DNA of 64,000 nucleotides from contig NC_087070.1 in NCBI RefSeq assembly GCF_963678635.1, forward strand, positions 43,818,988 to 43,882,987, written 5' to 3'. The DNA comes from Symsagittifera roscoffensis. Taxonomy: Eukaryota; Xenacoelomorpha; Acoela; Convolutidae. Under the pieces are notes generated by a model. The model worked only from the letters and a program-made list of their open reading frames with translations, did no database searches and was not told the DNA's origin. Positions 12,838 through 23,319 of this stretch are shown piece after piece. Both the position numbers and the translations under genes were made by a program. The number at the start of each line of letters is the position of its first letter. The stretch's first letter is position 1.

Positions 12838-12847
12838 CCGGGGAGTA
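12838..12847 (+). other. Polypurine tract next to beta LTR (copy 1)
   Basis: ccggggagta stands immediately before the tgtg start of the LTR. The same tract precedes the alpha LTRs at 35,027 and 54,614 on the minus strand. A polypurine tract primes plus-strand DNA synthesis in LTR elements. Its conservation across otherwise different LTR types supports one superfamily. Confidence 0.65.
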
Positions 12848-13690
12848 TGTGCCAATCTGTCATATGAAGGACTTTTGTTTTTGATTCCAATTGAACATTT
12901 CCAATATTCGGATATGATTATAATTCTAACGTGTCTCGTGGCAACTGAAATCCGAGAATCAAAAATCAGAACAACAGATATAAAATACTGTAAAGAAAAG
13001 ATAGAAAGCAGACAAGAATCAAAATGCTATTGGCAACTTGTTAAAATTTTTTTGTTTTAGATGAATTGTCTTGCTTCTGACAGAGAACACAACGAGTGAG
13101 TAGGAATGTGCAAACTGTGAAACAAGAGTCACCAGTCTGACTGAACTGCTTTCCAGTTTAACAGGAAAGGTTTCCCACCGAATTGACCTGACGGACCAAA
13201 AAATTTTGAGAGTAATTAATTAATTTCTTGAGTAATAAATAAAATGATTGATCGTGTTTGGAATTAGTTCCAGAATTGTTGGCCAGATGTCAGAGATGTT
13301 AGTATTTAAAATTCATCCCTTGAGCGTCATTGATCCAATTACGTTGAGTTAAGCGAGCTCTAGGTTCATTCATCTGAAAAGAATCATTTTTTTTACTGTC
13401 TAAAAAAACTAAAGATGATTAGTTGAGCCCTGTTTTTGATGGCGTTTGCGAGTTTTAGGTATTCAGAACCTGTTTCACCTATCTAGAGCGGAGGGTTACT
13501 TTGGCAGTAGCGTTTGATTTGTAAAGATTCTAAAGTTCCATGTCGTAAGATAACCGCGAATAGGCTCTGATTGATTGAGGTACAAAAGCGCAAAGAATGG
13601 TGTCCCTGACACTTGGGCCGAAAGTTATAGGCATAATTTCTCAACCTCATTTGTGATATCAGTGTCCCGTCAAACACACGAGAATTCTCG
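12848..13690 (+). repeat. Beta-type LTR (3' of copy 1), right edge approximate
   Basis: It starts with tgtg right after the polypurine tract. Later landmarks match the beta blocks at 18.88-19.48, 21.96-22.40 and 33.39-34.16 kb: a tgtcttgcttctgacagagaacac-like word near 13,067, a ggcgtttgcgagttttag.tat word near 13,440, tagagcggagggtt near 13,484 and gaggtacaaaa near 13,580. It clearly differs from the alpha LTR upstream of copy 1. No clean CA end is visible. Confidence 0.55.
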
Positions 13691-13995
13691 TAAAACACCC
13701 AAGTTTGATCTCATTTCCTGAAACACCCAACTTCGATCTCAATTCATGCCCACTTACACCCAACCACTCACAAAACTTCTTCCCAAAAAAAATCTCTGTA
13801 ACATCTTATCTCAAAAACTGAAGTTGGTTTTTGAACCAATTACTGATTTTTGAGTCAAATACTGAAACATCTCATCTCAAAAACAGATAATTATTTCTAA
13901 GCTGTATTTTGATTCCTGAACCAAACACTGAACCATCTCATCCCAATCCTTGATACTGGTTTCTGAGCCAAATACTGATGACAATTTAAGAAACA
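13690..13995 (+). repeat. Degenerate tandem repeat following the beta LTR
   Basis: Words such as aaacatctcatctcaaaaac, gaaccatctcatcccaatcc and ttctgagccaaatactga recur every 35 to 60 bases. Conservation is poor. A minisatellite also follows the beta-LTR pieces in the 19-30 kb array, so tandem repeats at this position may be a recurrent property of the family. Confidence 0.55.
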
Positions 13996-16019
13996 GACAA
14001 TGCGTTCTACGATGGTGTTTTCAACGATCTCAAAAAACAGCAAAATTATCTCAGCCATTGAGAAAATTGTTGCTTGACCAATACTAACAGTTGACACCGA
14101 CAAACTTAGTTAACCAATGCTGTAAGACATGTTCGTGGGTTCTGCTGACATTGGTTAACTCTATGTAAGTTTTTAATTGCAATGATTAAATTTAACAGCT
14201 CTAGATTTTAAATGTTAGTATGCAAGTTCAGTAGAAAAAAAACTGCGGAATCTGCAAACAAGTTTTTAGGATTCCACCTACATTTGCGGACTTCACTTAC
14301 TTTTTGCGGAATCAGCTTACAGCGGCAAAATCCGGAATACCAGGCTATTTTTCCTTATTGCGGAATCCGCTACAAAATGGGCAAGAAATATGGGCAAAAA
14401 AATTACGACGCAGGGTTTGTACGTGGAATCCACTAAAAGTTATGAATTGGAACCGACTTAGATTTTAGAAAATGTTATTTACTTTTTAGAATCCAGGAAA
14501 ATATAGAAACGAAATTATTCAGTGCTCAGTTTGATCTAGTAGTGTTTCAAAATCGGAAACGAGACAGAGCAAAGAAATTAAATCGATTTAGATGAAAATA
14601 AAAACTAATTTAAAAGAATGTCTCAGGAAAATAAATTGGGTGATTTAAGCACAACTGTTATGATTAGCTTATTGGTGCGTGTCTGGAGTGAAACAAAAAA
14701 TTAGTTGAAATAATTGAAAACTGACTATTGGATCATCTTTGAAATATTCGTGGCACATTTCTGGATCTCTTCGGACTGTAAGCAGTGTCAACACCGATGA
14801 TTCTCATGATGCCCGATGCCTACTCAAAACTTGCTTCAGAGAAAAAGCCGACACTAGTCTCAGATATACAATCTTATAGGTATCTTAACGCCGACATCAA
14901 ATAAATCTGAACCATACGCTTAACCTTAGACAAAAAAGTCAGAGCTTCTATTAATTTTGTTGTTAAGTCTACTCCGACCGACGCACAACACTTGATTCTT
15001 GGTTTACGTTTTGTAGCTGACTTCGACACAAACGACTCCCCAGAGACGTGAAAAATCATTCATAGCGGTGTTTTTACAGCTACAAAAATTCAGTAGTAAG
15101 ATAGTAAATTGAGGTTGAGCTCAAATCAGTCACTGTCATGGTGGCACTTTCACTTGACGCGGAAGCTCCACAAAGCAGTTGATGAGCTGCTTGAAAGCTT
15201 TTGCGGCTCCATCGTTGAAGTAGAGCACAAGTTCAGCCCTGGAACTATTAACATTTGTCAAGTTCCTCCTGTTAAATGAGGACATGACTCAACAACTGGC
15301 AAAAAAAAATGACTGAGAACAACATCCTTATTGTTCAGCATGACAAATACTTGACACTTTTCTATTATGAAGTACAATTGCATAGATTACTTAGTACATA
15401 GAAAAATCTTCCAATTGGGACCGTGCTACCTCTATCGAGCTTATCGCCTCGAATCATTTCACAAAATCCTTCTGCCTCTAAGGGATCAGTGCAACCTCGG
15501 ACGAATCGCATAACACCTAGGTCAAGCCTAGTCTCGAGGGGCCCCGATCGATCAGTCAGATTGGCGAGCTACGGCTTTAGCGAGAGTCTTTATTTAAGAT
15601 CAGGACTAACAAAACTTGATGTTTTTTTTAACCATTATGATCATAACTATGTCTTACGCAACAAGTATACATACTAGTGAATATCATCTGCCCAATGAAT
15701 GTTAATTTTATTTGTTTTTAAATCACGTTTAGTAGCTATCTTTTCAAAAATCTCACTATTTTTTCGATTAATCATCGTTTAACTGAATCACAAAATTTTT
15801 TTGAACCGCTTAAATATGGCGCCTAACGAATCGATTTTTCAACTCAAAGTTAGGTACTTAACTTGTATCAAAAGTGCAGTTTTTTAAGCCATTTTTCAGA
15901 TTGCAAAGTCATCAACATTGCGCAATCTATGTGAAGATATCGAAGTAGGCCCAATTCAAGCACATCACATACAGCACAATTAGGCCCTACTCGTGCTGCA
16001 TGTCAACATATACCATCTT
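13996..16019. other. Region without an identified gene
   Basis: Between 14,230 and 14,430 the word tgcggaatc and variants recur several times in irregular spacing. Around 15,430-15,600 there is a GC-richer island containing ggggccccgatcgatcag, with no recognisable coding or RNA pattern. The rest is AT-rich and has no feature I can support. Confidence 0.5.
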
Positions 16020-16199
16020 CAGATGTGAACGAAAAAGTACTCTGGTCAAAACTCATGAGGGGTACACTTCTTCCTATCCCGAAAATATTTAACCCTAGAA
16101 CTCGCATAGAGCTATTTTTTTTACGGCCTTCCCATTTCGAAAGCATCTTGGTATTATTATGTCCAATCATATCAAAGAGACTAAAAAAGCAGCTGATAG

Positions 16200-16495
16200 C
16201 TCTTGCTTAAGATCCACACAAGCCATTTAAACAATCATTCATTGAAGAGCCATTGAAGTGTATTGACTATCTATGTAGTTACAGAAGCCAGAGGAATAAA
16301 TTTTCTAGGAGATTTCAACATCAATTACTTAAACAAAAGAGAAGGTAAATTTTTCATCGGCTTTTAAAATATCAATTTTTTCGTAGCAAATAAACCGTTG
16401 CAAACATATAATTCTACAGGTAACAGATTCCTCTTGGATTACATTATCACAACTAAACCTCTGTACCAGGAAACCTCTTGTTGCATAAAGAAAAT
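16200..16495 (+). pseudogene. LINE endonuclease (APE-type) fragment
   Basis: The reading HKPFKQSFIEE near 16,215-16,250 precedes NFLGDFNINYLNKREG near 16,297-16,345, which carries the GDFN motif of the exonuclease-endonuclease-phosphatase fold. Then NRFLLDYIITTKPLY near 16,425-16,470 matches the S/R-LLDYIIT region near the catalytic His of LINE endonucleases. The domain nicks target DNA to prime reverse transcription. Stop codons interrupt it and the N-terminal part is lost. Confidence 0.7.
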
Positions 16496-16909
16496 CTAGT
16501 GACAATTTGTTTTAATGAAGTCAACCGTGCACAAAAAATTGTCCACATTTCAATTTTGACAATCAACAAAAAATTACAAATGAAAGCGATTTTATGATAA
16601 CCTGAACCAAAATCAATGGTTTCTTATCTAACAAAAACAAACTGTTTCAACTACGTTTTATAAAATTGAACAATCACTCTCGGAGGTTTTAAATATTCTC
16701 GCAGCACTTGAGACGAAACTTATCCGTTTTAAGCCACCTCTACAACCATCTAAACAATAAGATCTCAATAGATGAATTATTGAAACAGAAAGAAGTAATT
16801 GCATTAGAAAATTATAAGGGTTCAAAAAATGCCATAGATTTTGAAACATGTAAGCCTATTGAAACCTAATGAAACCTATCAGAGTAGTTTAAAAAACGAC
16901 TTCAAACAT

Positions 16910-17290
16910 TTATTCACAAATGACAAAAAATTAAGGACTTGTGGTATTAAACCGACAGCCTATGATCTAGTATTTTTTGCTAGAAAACAGACATCAGCAA
17001 AAAAATTTAAATAGTTCATTGTCTGATGTGAGAGCAAGGTGTTCCGTGGGGTAATGTACTCAGACCTTTGCTGTTTAACTTAAAAATTAATGAGGTGCCA
17101 GAAACGCTAGACGAGTCACGTACTTTTGTACAGTAAGAAGATGATACAACTCTGCTATGTTTTCCTTCAAATCCGATGTTGGCAACACAAATCAATAGAT
17201 CAAGTTTCAACAGAGTATTCTCATTTGTTAAGTCAAATCAATTAATGATAAATGTAGACAGCAGCAGGCTGCAAATCGAAAAATATTAAA
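16910..17290 (+). pseudogene. LINE reverse transcriptase fragment
   Basis: The reading VPWGNVLRPLLFNLKINEVP near 17,040-17,101 matches the RT motif GVPQGSVLGPLLFNLYINDLP. It is followed by EDDTTLL near 17,140-17,160, corresponding to the catalytic (F/Y)ADDTTLL motif with the first aspartate region altered. After this comes a QIN..F..V..FVKSNQLMIN stretch near 17,189-17,250. An in-frame stop lies just before the DD motif. This is a decayed polymerase core; activity is not expected. Confidence 0.75.
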
Positions 17291-18110
17291 TCAAATTATC
17301 GGAAATCATCCAAGTTTTGCGGTTTTAACATAGATGCTTGCTTAACTTTTGAGAAAGAAACTCTTTAAGTGTTTTTTATGATGGTTTGTGTAACCCAAGC
17401 AAATAATGCATAAGAGATTATTTCCTCTACAATTCAGAAATCTTTTACTCAAGCCATTTTTTTGAGCGATTTACACTTACCATGCTTGGTTTTGAATGGT
17501 TGTACTATAGAAAATTTAATCAAACTGGAAAAGGAAATAAAACGATGTACAAAGGTTGTCATGAAAACAAAGATCAGAAACTACGCATGTGAGAGGAAAT
17601 ATTACAGTTCCTACTGCTAAAGATAATTTCAAGTACAGATCAACACAATATCTTCATAAAATAAGCCAAAAAATAAAACAGTTTGGTGCTTGAAGTTAAC
17701 GATTTCTGATTTTAGCTAGGATCATTGGAACGGCTCAATTCTCCTGCCAGGATTGGGCAGACCCGAGTTTCTAAGTATGTCAACTGATCGACTTCAATAA
17801 AAAAAACTCACCTCAATTAAACAAATACTCTCGGAGCATCACCTCAATGAAGAAAAACTGACAGCCAAAAACAGAATATTTCATTACGCATAATCGAGGA
17901 AAAACTAAAGCATAACAAATGACAGACTCTGGCAACACCCAATTTCCAGTATTACTTAAAAAGAAATTCTTGTGTAATTATATAAAAAGATTTACAGACG
18001 TTAAAACAGCATGAAAGACAGTTAAGTGGTTCCAAACAGAGAATAAAACCTTTAAAAATAAATTAAAAGCAATATTACATAAAAAAGTTTTGTAATGTTT
18101 ACTTTTCCTT
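17291..18110 (+). other. 3' part of decayed LINE
   Basis: Short readings related to LINE C-termini are scattered here (Lys-rich, with FKYRSTQYL near 17,630 and KTFKNKLKAILHKK near 18,047). The frame is lost several times. No poly-A tail or microsatellite end is obvious, so the 3' edge is approximate. Confidence 0.4.
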
Positions 18111-18189
18111 ATAACTTTGAGATTTTAAACCTGACTTAGTGTCTTCTCAAACTAACTTTTCAATTTTACAATTTTTCCTTTTGATATGT

Positions 18190-18880
18190 TCAATAATTAA
18201 GCCAAAATTAATTTTTGACTAAAATCTAAGTGTTCCAGGGTGTTGATCCCTTGCCTCAGCTTCCTAAGACGCAGCGCTTCCAATATAAGGAGTTTGAATG
18301 CGTTGCTCAACCCAACTCCTAATTCTATATTCTCTAATCTCAACTGTGCTATGGTCGCTTCCTTTCCACGCTGACGTATGTGTATGCCTTCATGCGAGTC
18401 CTTTTTCCTGTGTTCCTCAGTTTTTGAGGAGAAATGTCGAACAGTTTGTCCAACATAGGTGGAATTACATCCACAACAAGACAGTTTGTATACCACATTG
18501 AATTTCTTATCACGGGCGAATGACGACTTAAGGGAGTGAAGAGCAATTTTCAATTTCCGGGTCGTAAACACGATTTGTGCGTTGGTGATGCCGCGCACCT
18601 TGTTTGCAAACAGTTGACTTTGAGTTCCTCGATATTAAAGGATTTACATTGGGGGTTTTTCGTCTCGGTTGTCAATTGCTCCCCGAGTTTCGGTCTTTGT
18701 TGTTATAAATTCTGCCCCAAAAGTTTTGCTTAGTGTTTCCGACTCAACTTTGGATACCCACTCTTTTTGAGAAATATGAATTGGCCATATCATGCTCAAG
18801 TTTATCGCAGCAACTGAAATGAGAAAGAAAAATAGAAGAGAAATTTCAATCAATGATTGTGGGAAAGTTGACATAAATTT
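18190..18880 (-). mobile_element. Penelope-like element (GIY-YIG type) 3' fragment
   Basis: The last part of a Penelope-like retroelement lies on the minus strand, carrying its GIY-YIG endonuclease (18,197-18,598). A further frame fragment upstream (18,644-18,874) shows no clear RT motif. The right edge meets a beta-LTR fragment at about 18,880, so the element was cut by, or lies against, that LTR. No terminal repeat was identified. Confidence 0.65.
18197..18598 (-). pseudogene. GIY-YIG endonuclease domain, Penelope-like element fragment
   Basis: This open frame of 133 codons ends the element. The residues VVYKL (35-39) and TYVGQT (47-52) correspond to the GIY and YIG strands. A Cys cluster CCGC (41-44) sits between them, as in Penelope-like elements. 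EEH (61-63) fits the conserved Glu/His helix. The C-terminus LILEALRLRKLRQGINT (104-120) matches the ILEAL-x5-K..INT end seen in these proteins. The enzyme cuts target DNA for integration. The open frame is a fragment: the Met at 18,598 is internal and the RT part is missing. It may keep the fold, but alone it is not a working element. Confidence 0.75.
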
Positions 18881-19480
18881 GTTCTGAATTCGAATTTCTT
18901 TTCGAAATTTGCCAAATAATAATCACTTCGAGTAGAGCTGTCTTGTTTCTGATAGAGAACGCCAATAATTTTTGCAAGAGTGTTGTTGCTTAAACTAGTT
19001 ATTCCCTCAATTGTCTAGAGTAATTTTAAATATTTTATTTACTTGACTCTTGAGTCGTGTCATTATGGGAGAACTGAGTTCAATTTCTTGAGTGTTTTCT
19101 AAACAGTCAGATTGAGAAAAAGCAGTTTTTAGATAGATCCATCTGGAATGGATCAAATGTCCACTGTCCAAAGAACACTGATGGTTTTATTTGAGTTTCC
19201 AACCCTGTTTCGATGGCGTTCACGTGTTTTAGATATATAGAGGCCTAGCCCTGGGGACGTTGTTATTTCTAGAGTGGGGGTTTTTTGGTAGTAGACTTTA
19301 AGCTGTAAAACGATCTTGATGTCCCATGTGCTAAGCGAACCAAATTGGTTCCGGCCGAATGAGGTACAAAAACACAGGTAGGGTCCCTGACCCTTGAGCC
19401 AATGGTTAAGGGACTTATTTCTGTTGACCTTATATGTGATGCAAGCATACGACTGTTACTCAATGTTTTTATGGCGCTAC
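18880..19480 (+). repeat. Beta-type LTR fragment (array unit 1 start)
   Basis: This matches 21,960-22,400 and 33,550-34,150 closely. Shared words include cttgactctt/agagtcgtgtca, gatccatctggaatggatca, ggcgttcacgtgttttagatata, cctggggacgttgttatttctagag and gaggtacaaaaacacaggtagggtccctga. It lacks the first LTR segment and the tgtg start. Confidence 0.75.
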
Positions 19481-20285
19481 AGGTTGTTTTACAACATGAT
19501 GACTACGGGATCGAACCCACTTGACACGGATCCGGGCTACATCCCCATTCTAGAGTACCGGTGGTACGGTTTAACTGGAACGTTTCCACCTTCTGGTCGT
19601 ACCGTGATAGCTTTTTAGGTAAACCTTTAAAATTTTTCTCGGTTGGTTTTTGGGTACGAGGCTTAACTAACCGAGTATGGGGTGCAGCAAACGGTTAAAA
19701 GACATGAATTGTAACAAAAAAAACAGAAAAAATAAAAAATGGACAGTGACTTTGGTTTCCATTTGGATGGATCGGACCTTTATTTTAATTAATAGTATAC
19801 TTACACTGTTTCACATTAAGAGCGACCGCTTCGATCAAAATAGCATTTTTTGACCGAAGCCCGAAAAAAGGGGCGTTGAGGGTTTTCAGATAGCTTTTCA
19901 AGCTTGGATAACAACTGGGAGACTTCACTGGAAAAGGTGACCAGTTGGATAGTGAAGTCCTGGAAGTCCTGGAAATCAAGAAACGGCACTACTGGGAAGA
20001 GGCTACCAGAGTATGACCAGTGCAGCGTGACTACTGGAGGAAAACGCCGGAATATGAATTTTGGGCCAAACGGGTATCGTTAACATCATTTTTGTTCTCT
20101 AGCAGATAGGTTTAAAAGCGACTAAGCGGGACCCTCCTCATATTTGACTTGAGCAAACGCTTTTACTTCAGCAGAACTTGGAAACAATTTCTACGGGTTT
20201 TCTCTTGAGTGGTTTAGCATCCAATGCGCTTAAGACGTTTTTCACTTAAGTGGTAGACCATAAAGGGGGAAGGCTGGACAATGGG
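19480..20285 (+). repeat. Array unit 1: post-LTR block
   Basis: This contains the words gggatcgaacccacttgacacggatccgg near 19,509, ctcggtt.gtttt.gggtacgaggcttaactaaccgag near 19,638 and tggatggatcggacctttattttaatt near 19,763. All recur in unit 2 (22.43-22.74 kb), and the latter two in units 3 and 4. Short open frames recur between units, but no domain or codon signal supports a gene. Confidence 0.6.
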
Positions 20286-20760
20286 GTTGGTCCTGGGAAA
20301 CTAAAACAACTGCCCACTAGTTGAGTCTTGGGAAGCTAAAACAACTGCTCAACGATTGAGTATTGGGAAGCTAAAACAACTGCCCCACACTAATTTGCTG
20401 GGCCCTGTGAAGCTAAATCAATAACCAACACTGATTTGCTGGCCTCCTGGGAATCTAAAACAAGTGCCCAACACTTGATTCATGGGAAACTAAAACTACT
20501 GCCCAACAGTTGAGTCCTGGGTCCTGGGAAGCTAAATCAACCTCCCAATATTGGTTGGCTGGAGTCCTGGGAAGCTAACACAACTCCCCTTCACTTGATT
20601 CCTGGAAATCTAAACCAACTGCGCAATACTTGAGTCCTAAGAAGCTAAATCAACAGCCTTACACTTGAGTCTTGGGAAGCTGAAACATTTTCTCAACACT
20701 TGAGTCCTGGGAGACTAAAAACAACTGCCCAACACTTGAGTATTGGGAAGCTTAACCAAC
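20285..20760 (+). repeat. Minisatellite A, block 1
   Basis: Tandem 35-bp units of the type cttgggaagctaaaacaact... are mixed with about 42-bp units carrying an extra tttgctgg. About 12 imperfect copies are present. The block passes directly into a SGNH-element piece at about 20.76 kb. Confidence 0.85.
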
Positions 20761-21960
20761 TTTGGGAAACTCTGGGAAAAAAACTCTGGGAAACTTTGGG
20801 AAATTATTGGGAAACTAAAGGAATTAGGTCTTGGGAAGCTAAAACAACTGCTCAACGCCAAAGTCCACCCAAGTCATGAGAACTACTCCTACAAGTGTGC
20901 CGCGGAATTGAAGACGCTCCTGATAGAATATCTTCTGATGGAGAACAGACAGTTGAGGGAATAAGAAACAAAACCGAAAACTAAAAAACAAGTTCTGCAA
21001 GTAAATGGAGGTATGCTTCTCTTGACTGACCTATGTGTGGCCATTTGATCTGTAAAAAGAGGGCTGGGAGAACTGGTTACTTGCGTCTATGGGACCTATG
21101 CCTTTCCAGATCCCCTGATTACGGGGTAACGGCATTCAAGGATACAAGTGAACTATATCAGCGTTCCTGATGGGACGGCACACAAGAATACTTGAGAGCT
21201 CAAATGAGCAAGACAGTGTGGTTTGGAAAGATCAAGGATCCTGAAATGATTGTATTAAAACTCAGAGTCCAGCTGCAATGCAGGATGGGCGGTAAACGAC
21301 AGGTCCCGATTGAATTCTACCCGAAGGTCTGGATTTTAAACCCTTGCTGGAGAGGTCTTGTGAATGCCGGCTCGGACGAAGGCCTTCGAATTGATAAGGA
21401 AGGAACTGGGTTTGATCCTTGAGCGGGATGTGCTGGCAGCCACTCTTCCCAATTTTCCCATCGTGAGACGGATGACCTTGGTCATGAACAGTCCCTTGCT
21501 GGTGCAGGCCAGAAAGGTGGTGGAACGACCAAAAAAGTGCTCACGCATTGCTGGGCAAGCGTTTTTTCATTCTAATGAAACAAAGATCAACTCGTGGACT
21601 GATGCAGCAAGAGTCACGAGGGGGTCACTGCCAACCGAGGTGTGATGTGCGTGATATAAATAATGTGCTTGAGAAGGCCGGGTTTGGGAACAAGGACCCC
21701 TGTACATTGTTGGCAGGGTCATAGCGGAGGAAGGACACTTGGTCTGAAAGCGAAATTGAGATGCAGCGCAAGGAAGCATCTGGTGTCCTACGGGTTGAAA
21801 GAGGTGTAGTTGCAACAGGAGGGACACAGGCTTGACGCAGCTGGCGCTCTCTACGTACCCCTCACGGATAACAAGAGACCAAATCCAATCACACCTCTGC
21901 CTCTGTCGGTTGAGACTCCTGTTGATAAGAGAAACCTTTCAGTGGAGAAGAGGTTTAAGG
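20760..21960 (+). pseudogene. SGNH-element fragment in array unit 1
   Basis: Readings LGKLKQLLNAKVHPSHENYS near 20,838 and LKTLLIEYLLMENRQLRE near 20,910-20,960 match copy 1 near 8.76 kb. The 21.2-21.4 kb part carries the same stretch as the other units (TVWFGKIKDPE...). It extends further than in units 2 and 3, up to a junction with a beta-LTR piece at about 21,960. It is a fossil fragment. Confidence 0.6.
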
Positions 21961-22410
21961 TTATTTACTTGACTCTAGAGTCGTGTCACTATGGGAGAAC
22001 TGAGTTTAATTTCTTGAGTGTTTTCTAAATAGTCATATTGAGAAAAGGCAGTTTTTAGATTGATCCATCTGGAATGGATCAAATGTCCACTTCCAATGAA
22101 AACTAATGGTTTTATTTGAATTTCCAACCCTGTTTTGACGGCGTTCACGTGTTTTAGATATATAGAGACCTAACCCTGGGGACGTTGTTATTTCTAGAGT
22201 GGGGGTTTTTTGGTAGTAGACTTTAAGCTGTAAAACGATCTTGATGTCCCATGTGCTTAGCGAACCAAATTGGTTCCGACCGAAGGAGGTACAAAAACAG
22301 AGGTAGGGTCCCTGACCCTTGATCCAATGGTTAAGGGACTTATTTCTGTTGACCTCATATGTGATGCAAGCATACGACTGTTACTCAATGTTTTTATGGC
22401 GCTCCAGATT
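21960..22410 (+). repeat. Beta-type LTR fragment (array unit 2)
   Basis: This is nearly identical to 19,030-19,480, with the same truncated left edge near ttatttacttgactctagagtcgtgtcacta. It joins the SGNH-element fragment on its left. Confidence 0.8.
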
Positions 22411-23224
22411 GTTTTTACAACATCATGACTACGGGATTGAACCCACTTGACACGGATCCGGGCTACATGCCCATTCTAGAGTACCGGTGGTACTGTTTAA
22501 CTGGAACGTGTCCACCTTCTGGTCGTACCGTGATAGCTTTTTAGGTAAACCTTTAAAATTTTTCTCGGTTCGTTTTCGGGTACGAGGCTTAACTAACCGA
22601 GTATGGGGTGCAGCAAACGGTTAAAAGACATGAATTGAAACAAAAAACAAAAAAGGAAAAAAATAGAAAAAAAAACAGAAAAAATAACAAAGGGACAGTG
22701 ACTTTGGTTTCCATTTGGATGGATCGGACCTTTATTTTAATTAATAGTATACTTACACTGTTTCACATTAAGAGCGACCGCTTCGATCAAAATAGCATTT
22801 TTTGACCGAAGCCCGAGAAAAGGGGCGTTGAGGGTTTTCAGATAGCTTTCAAGCTTGGATAACAACTAGGAGACTTCACTGGAAAAAGTGACCAGTTGGA
22901 TAGTGAAGGGGTTCAGAGGACTGAAGTCCTGGAAATCAAGAAATGGCACTACTGGGAAGAGGCTACCAGAGTATAACCAGCGGAGGAAAACGCCGGAATA
23001 TGAATTTTGGGCCAAACGGGTATCGTTAACATCATTTTTGTTCTCTAGCAGATAGGTTTAAAAGCGACTAAGCGGGACCCTCCTCATATTTGACTTGAGC
23101 AAACACTTTTACTTCAGCAGAGCTTGGAAACAATTTCTACGGGTTTTCTCCTGAGTGGTTTAGCATCCAATGCGCTTTAGATGTTTTTCAATTAAGTGGT
23201 AGACCATAAAAGGGGAAGGCTGGA

Positions 23225-23315
23225 CAATGGGGTTGGTCCTGGGAAACTAAAACAACTGCCCACTAGTTGAGTCTTGGAAAGCTAAAACAACTGCTCAACG
23301 ATTGAGTATTGGGAA
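23225..23315 (+). repeat. Minisatellite A, short block
   Basis: About two to three units of gggaaactaaaacaactgcccactagttgagtc type stand in unit 2 after the caatggggttggtcctgg word. This block corresponds to the start of block 1 in unit 1. Confidence 0.75.
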
Positions 23316-23319
23316 GGCC

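Larger units (their letters stand above)
4886..12847 (+). mobile_element. SGNH-hydrolase-bearing LTR element, copy 1, internal region (fossil)
   Basis: This is an old, broken element on the plus strand, with many breaks and no long open frame. Short protein stretches along its length align in order with the minus-strand element at 35.0-43.6 kb and, in its last third, with the copy at 30.0-33.4 kb. The order is an N-terminal segment (5.2-5.5 kb), SGNH-like block (6.1-7.0 kb), middle segments (7.1-9.4 kb) and a C-terminal basic region (10-12.45 kb). A purine-rich tract, ccggggagta, and a beta LTR follow. No gag, protease, reverse transcriptase or integrase trace is seen between the upstream LTR and the SGNH part. 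This suggests a large non-autonomous element. By divergence it is older than the minus-strand gypsy copies. Confidence 0.6.
16020..18110 (+). mobile_element. Decayed LINE (CR1/Jockey-like non-LTR retrotransposon), 5'-truncated
   Basis: Recognisable pieces occur in LINE order on the plus strand: the end of an endonuclease domain (16.2-16.49 kb), the pre-catalytic and catalytic parts of a reverse transcriptase (16.9-17.3 kb) and a C-terminal basic stretch (about 17.6-18.08 kb). The last has readings such as NFKYRSTQYLHKIS and FKNKLKAILHKKVL. Frames are interrupted repeatedly and the 5' part is missing, so it is dead. No terminal repeat or poly-A tail was identified. The C-terminal style is typical of CR1/Jockey-group LINEs of cnidarians and other invertebrates; clade assignment is tentative. 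Confidence 0.65.

Noticed and set aside
19505-19530. gggatcgaaccc, the complement of a tRNA T-arm, near the end of a beta-LTR block, as a possible primer-binding site
   Set aside because: No TGG at the required distance and no matching acceptor stem. The LTR edge there is also unclear.
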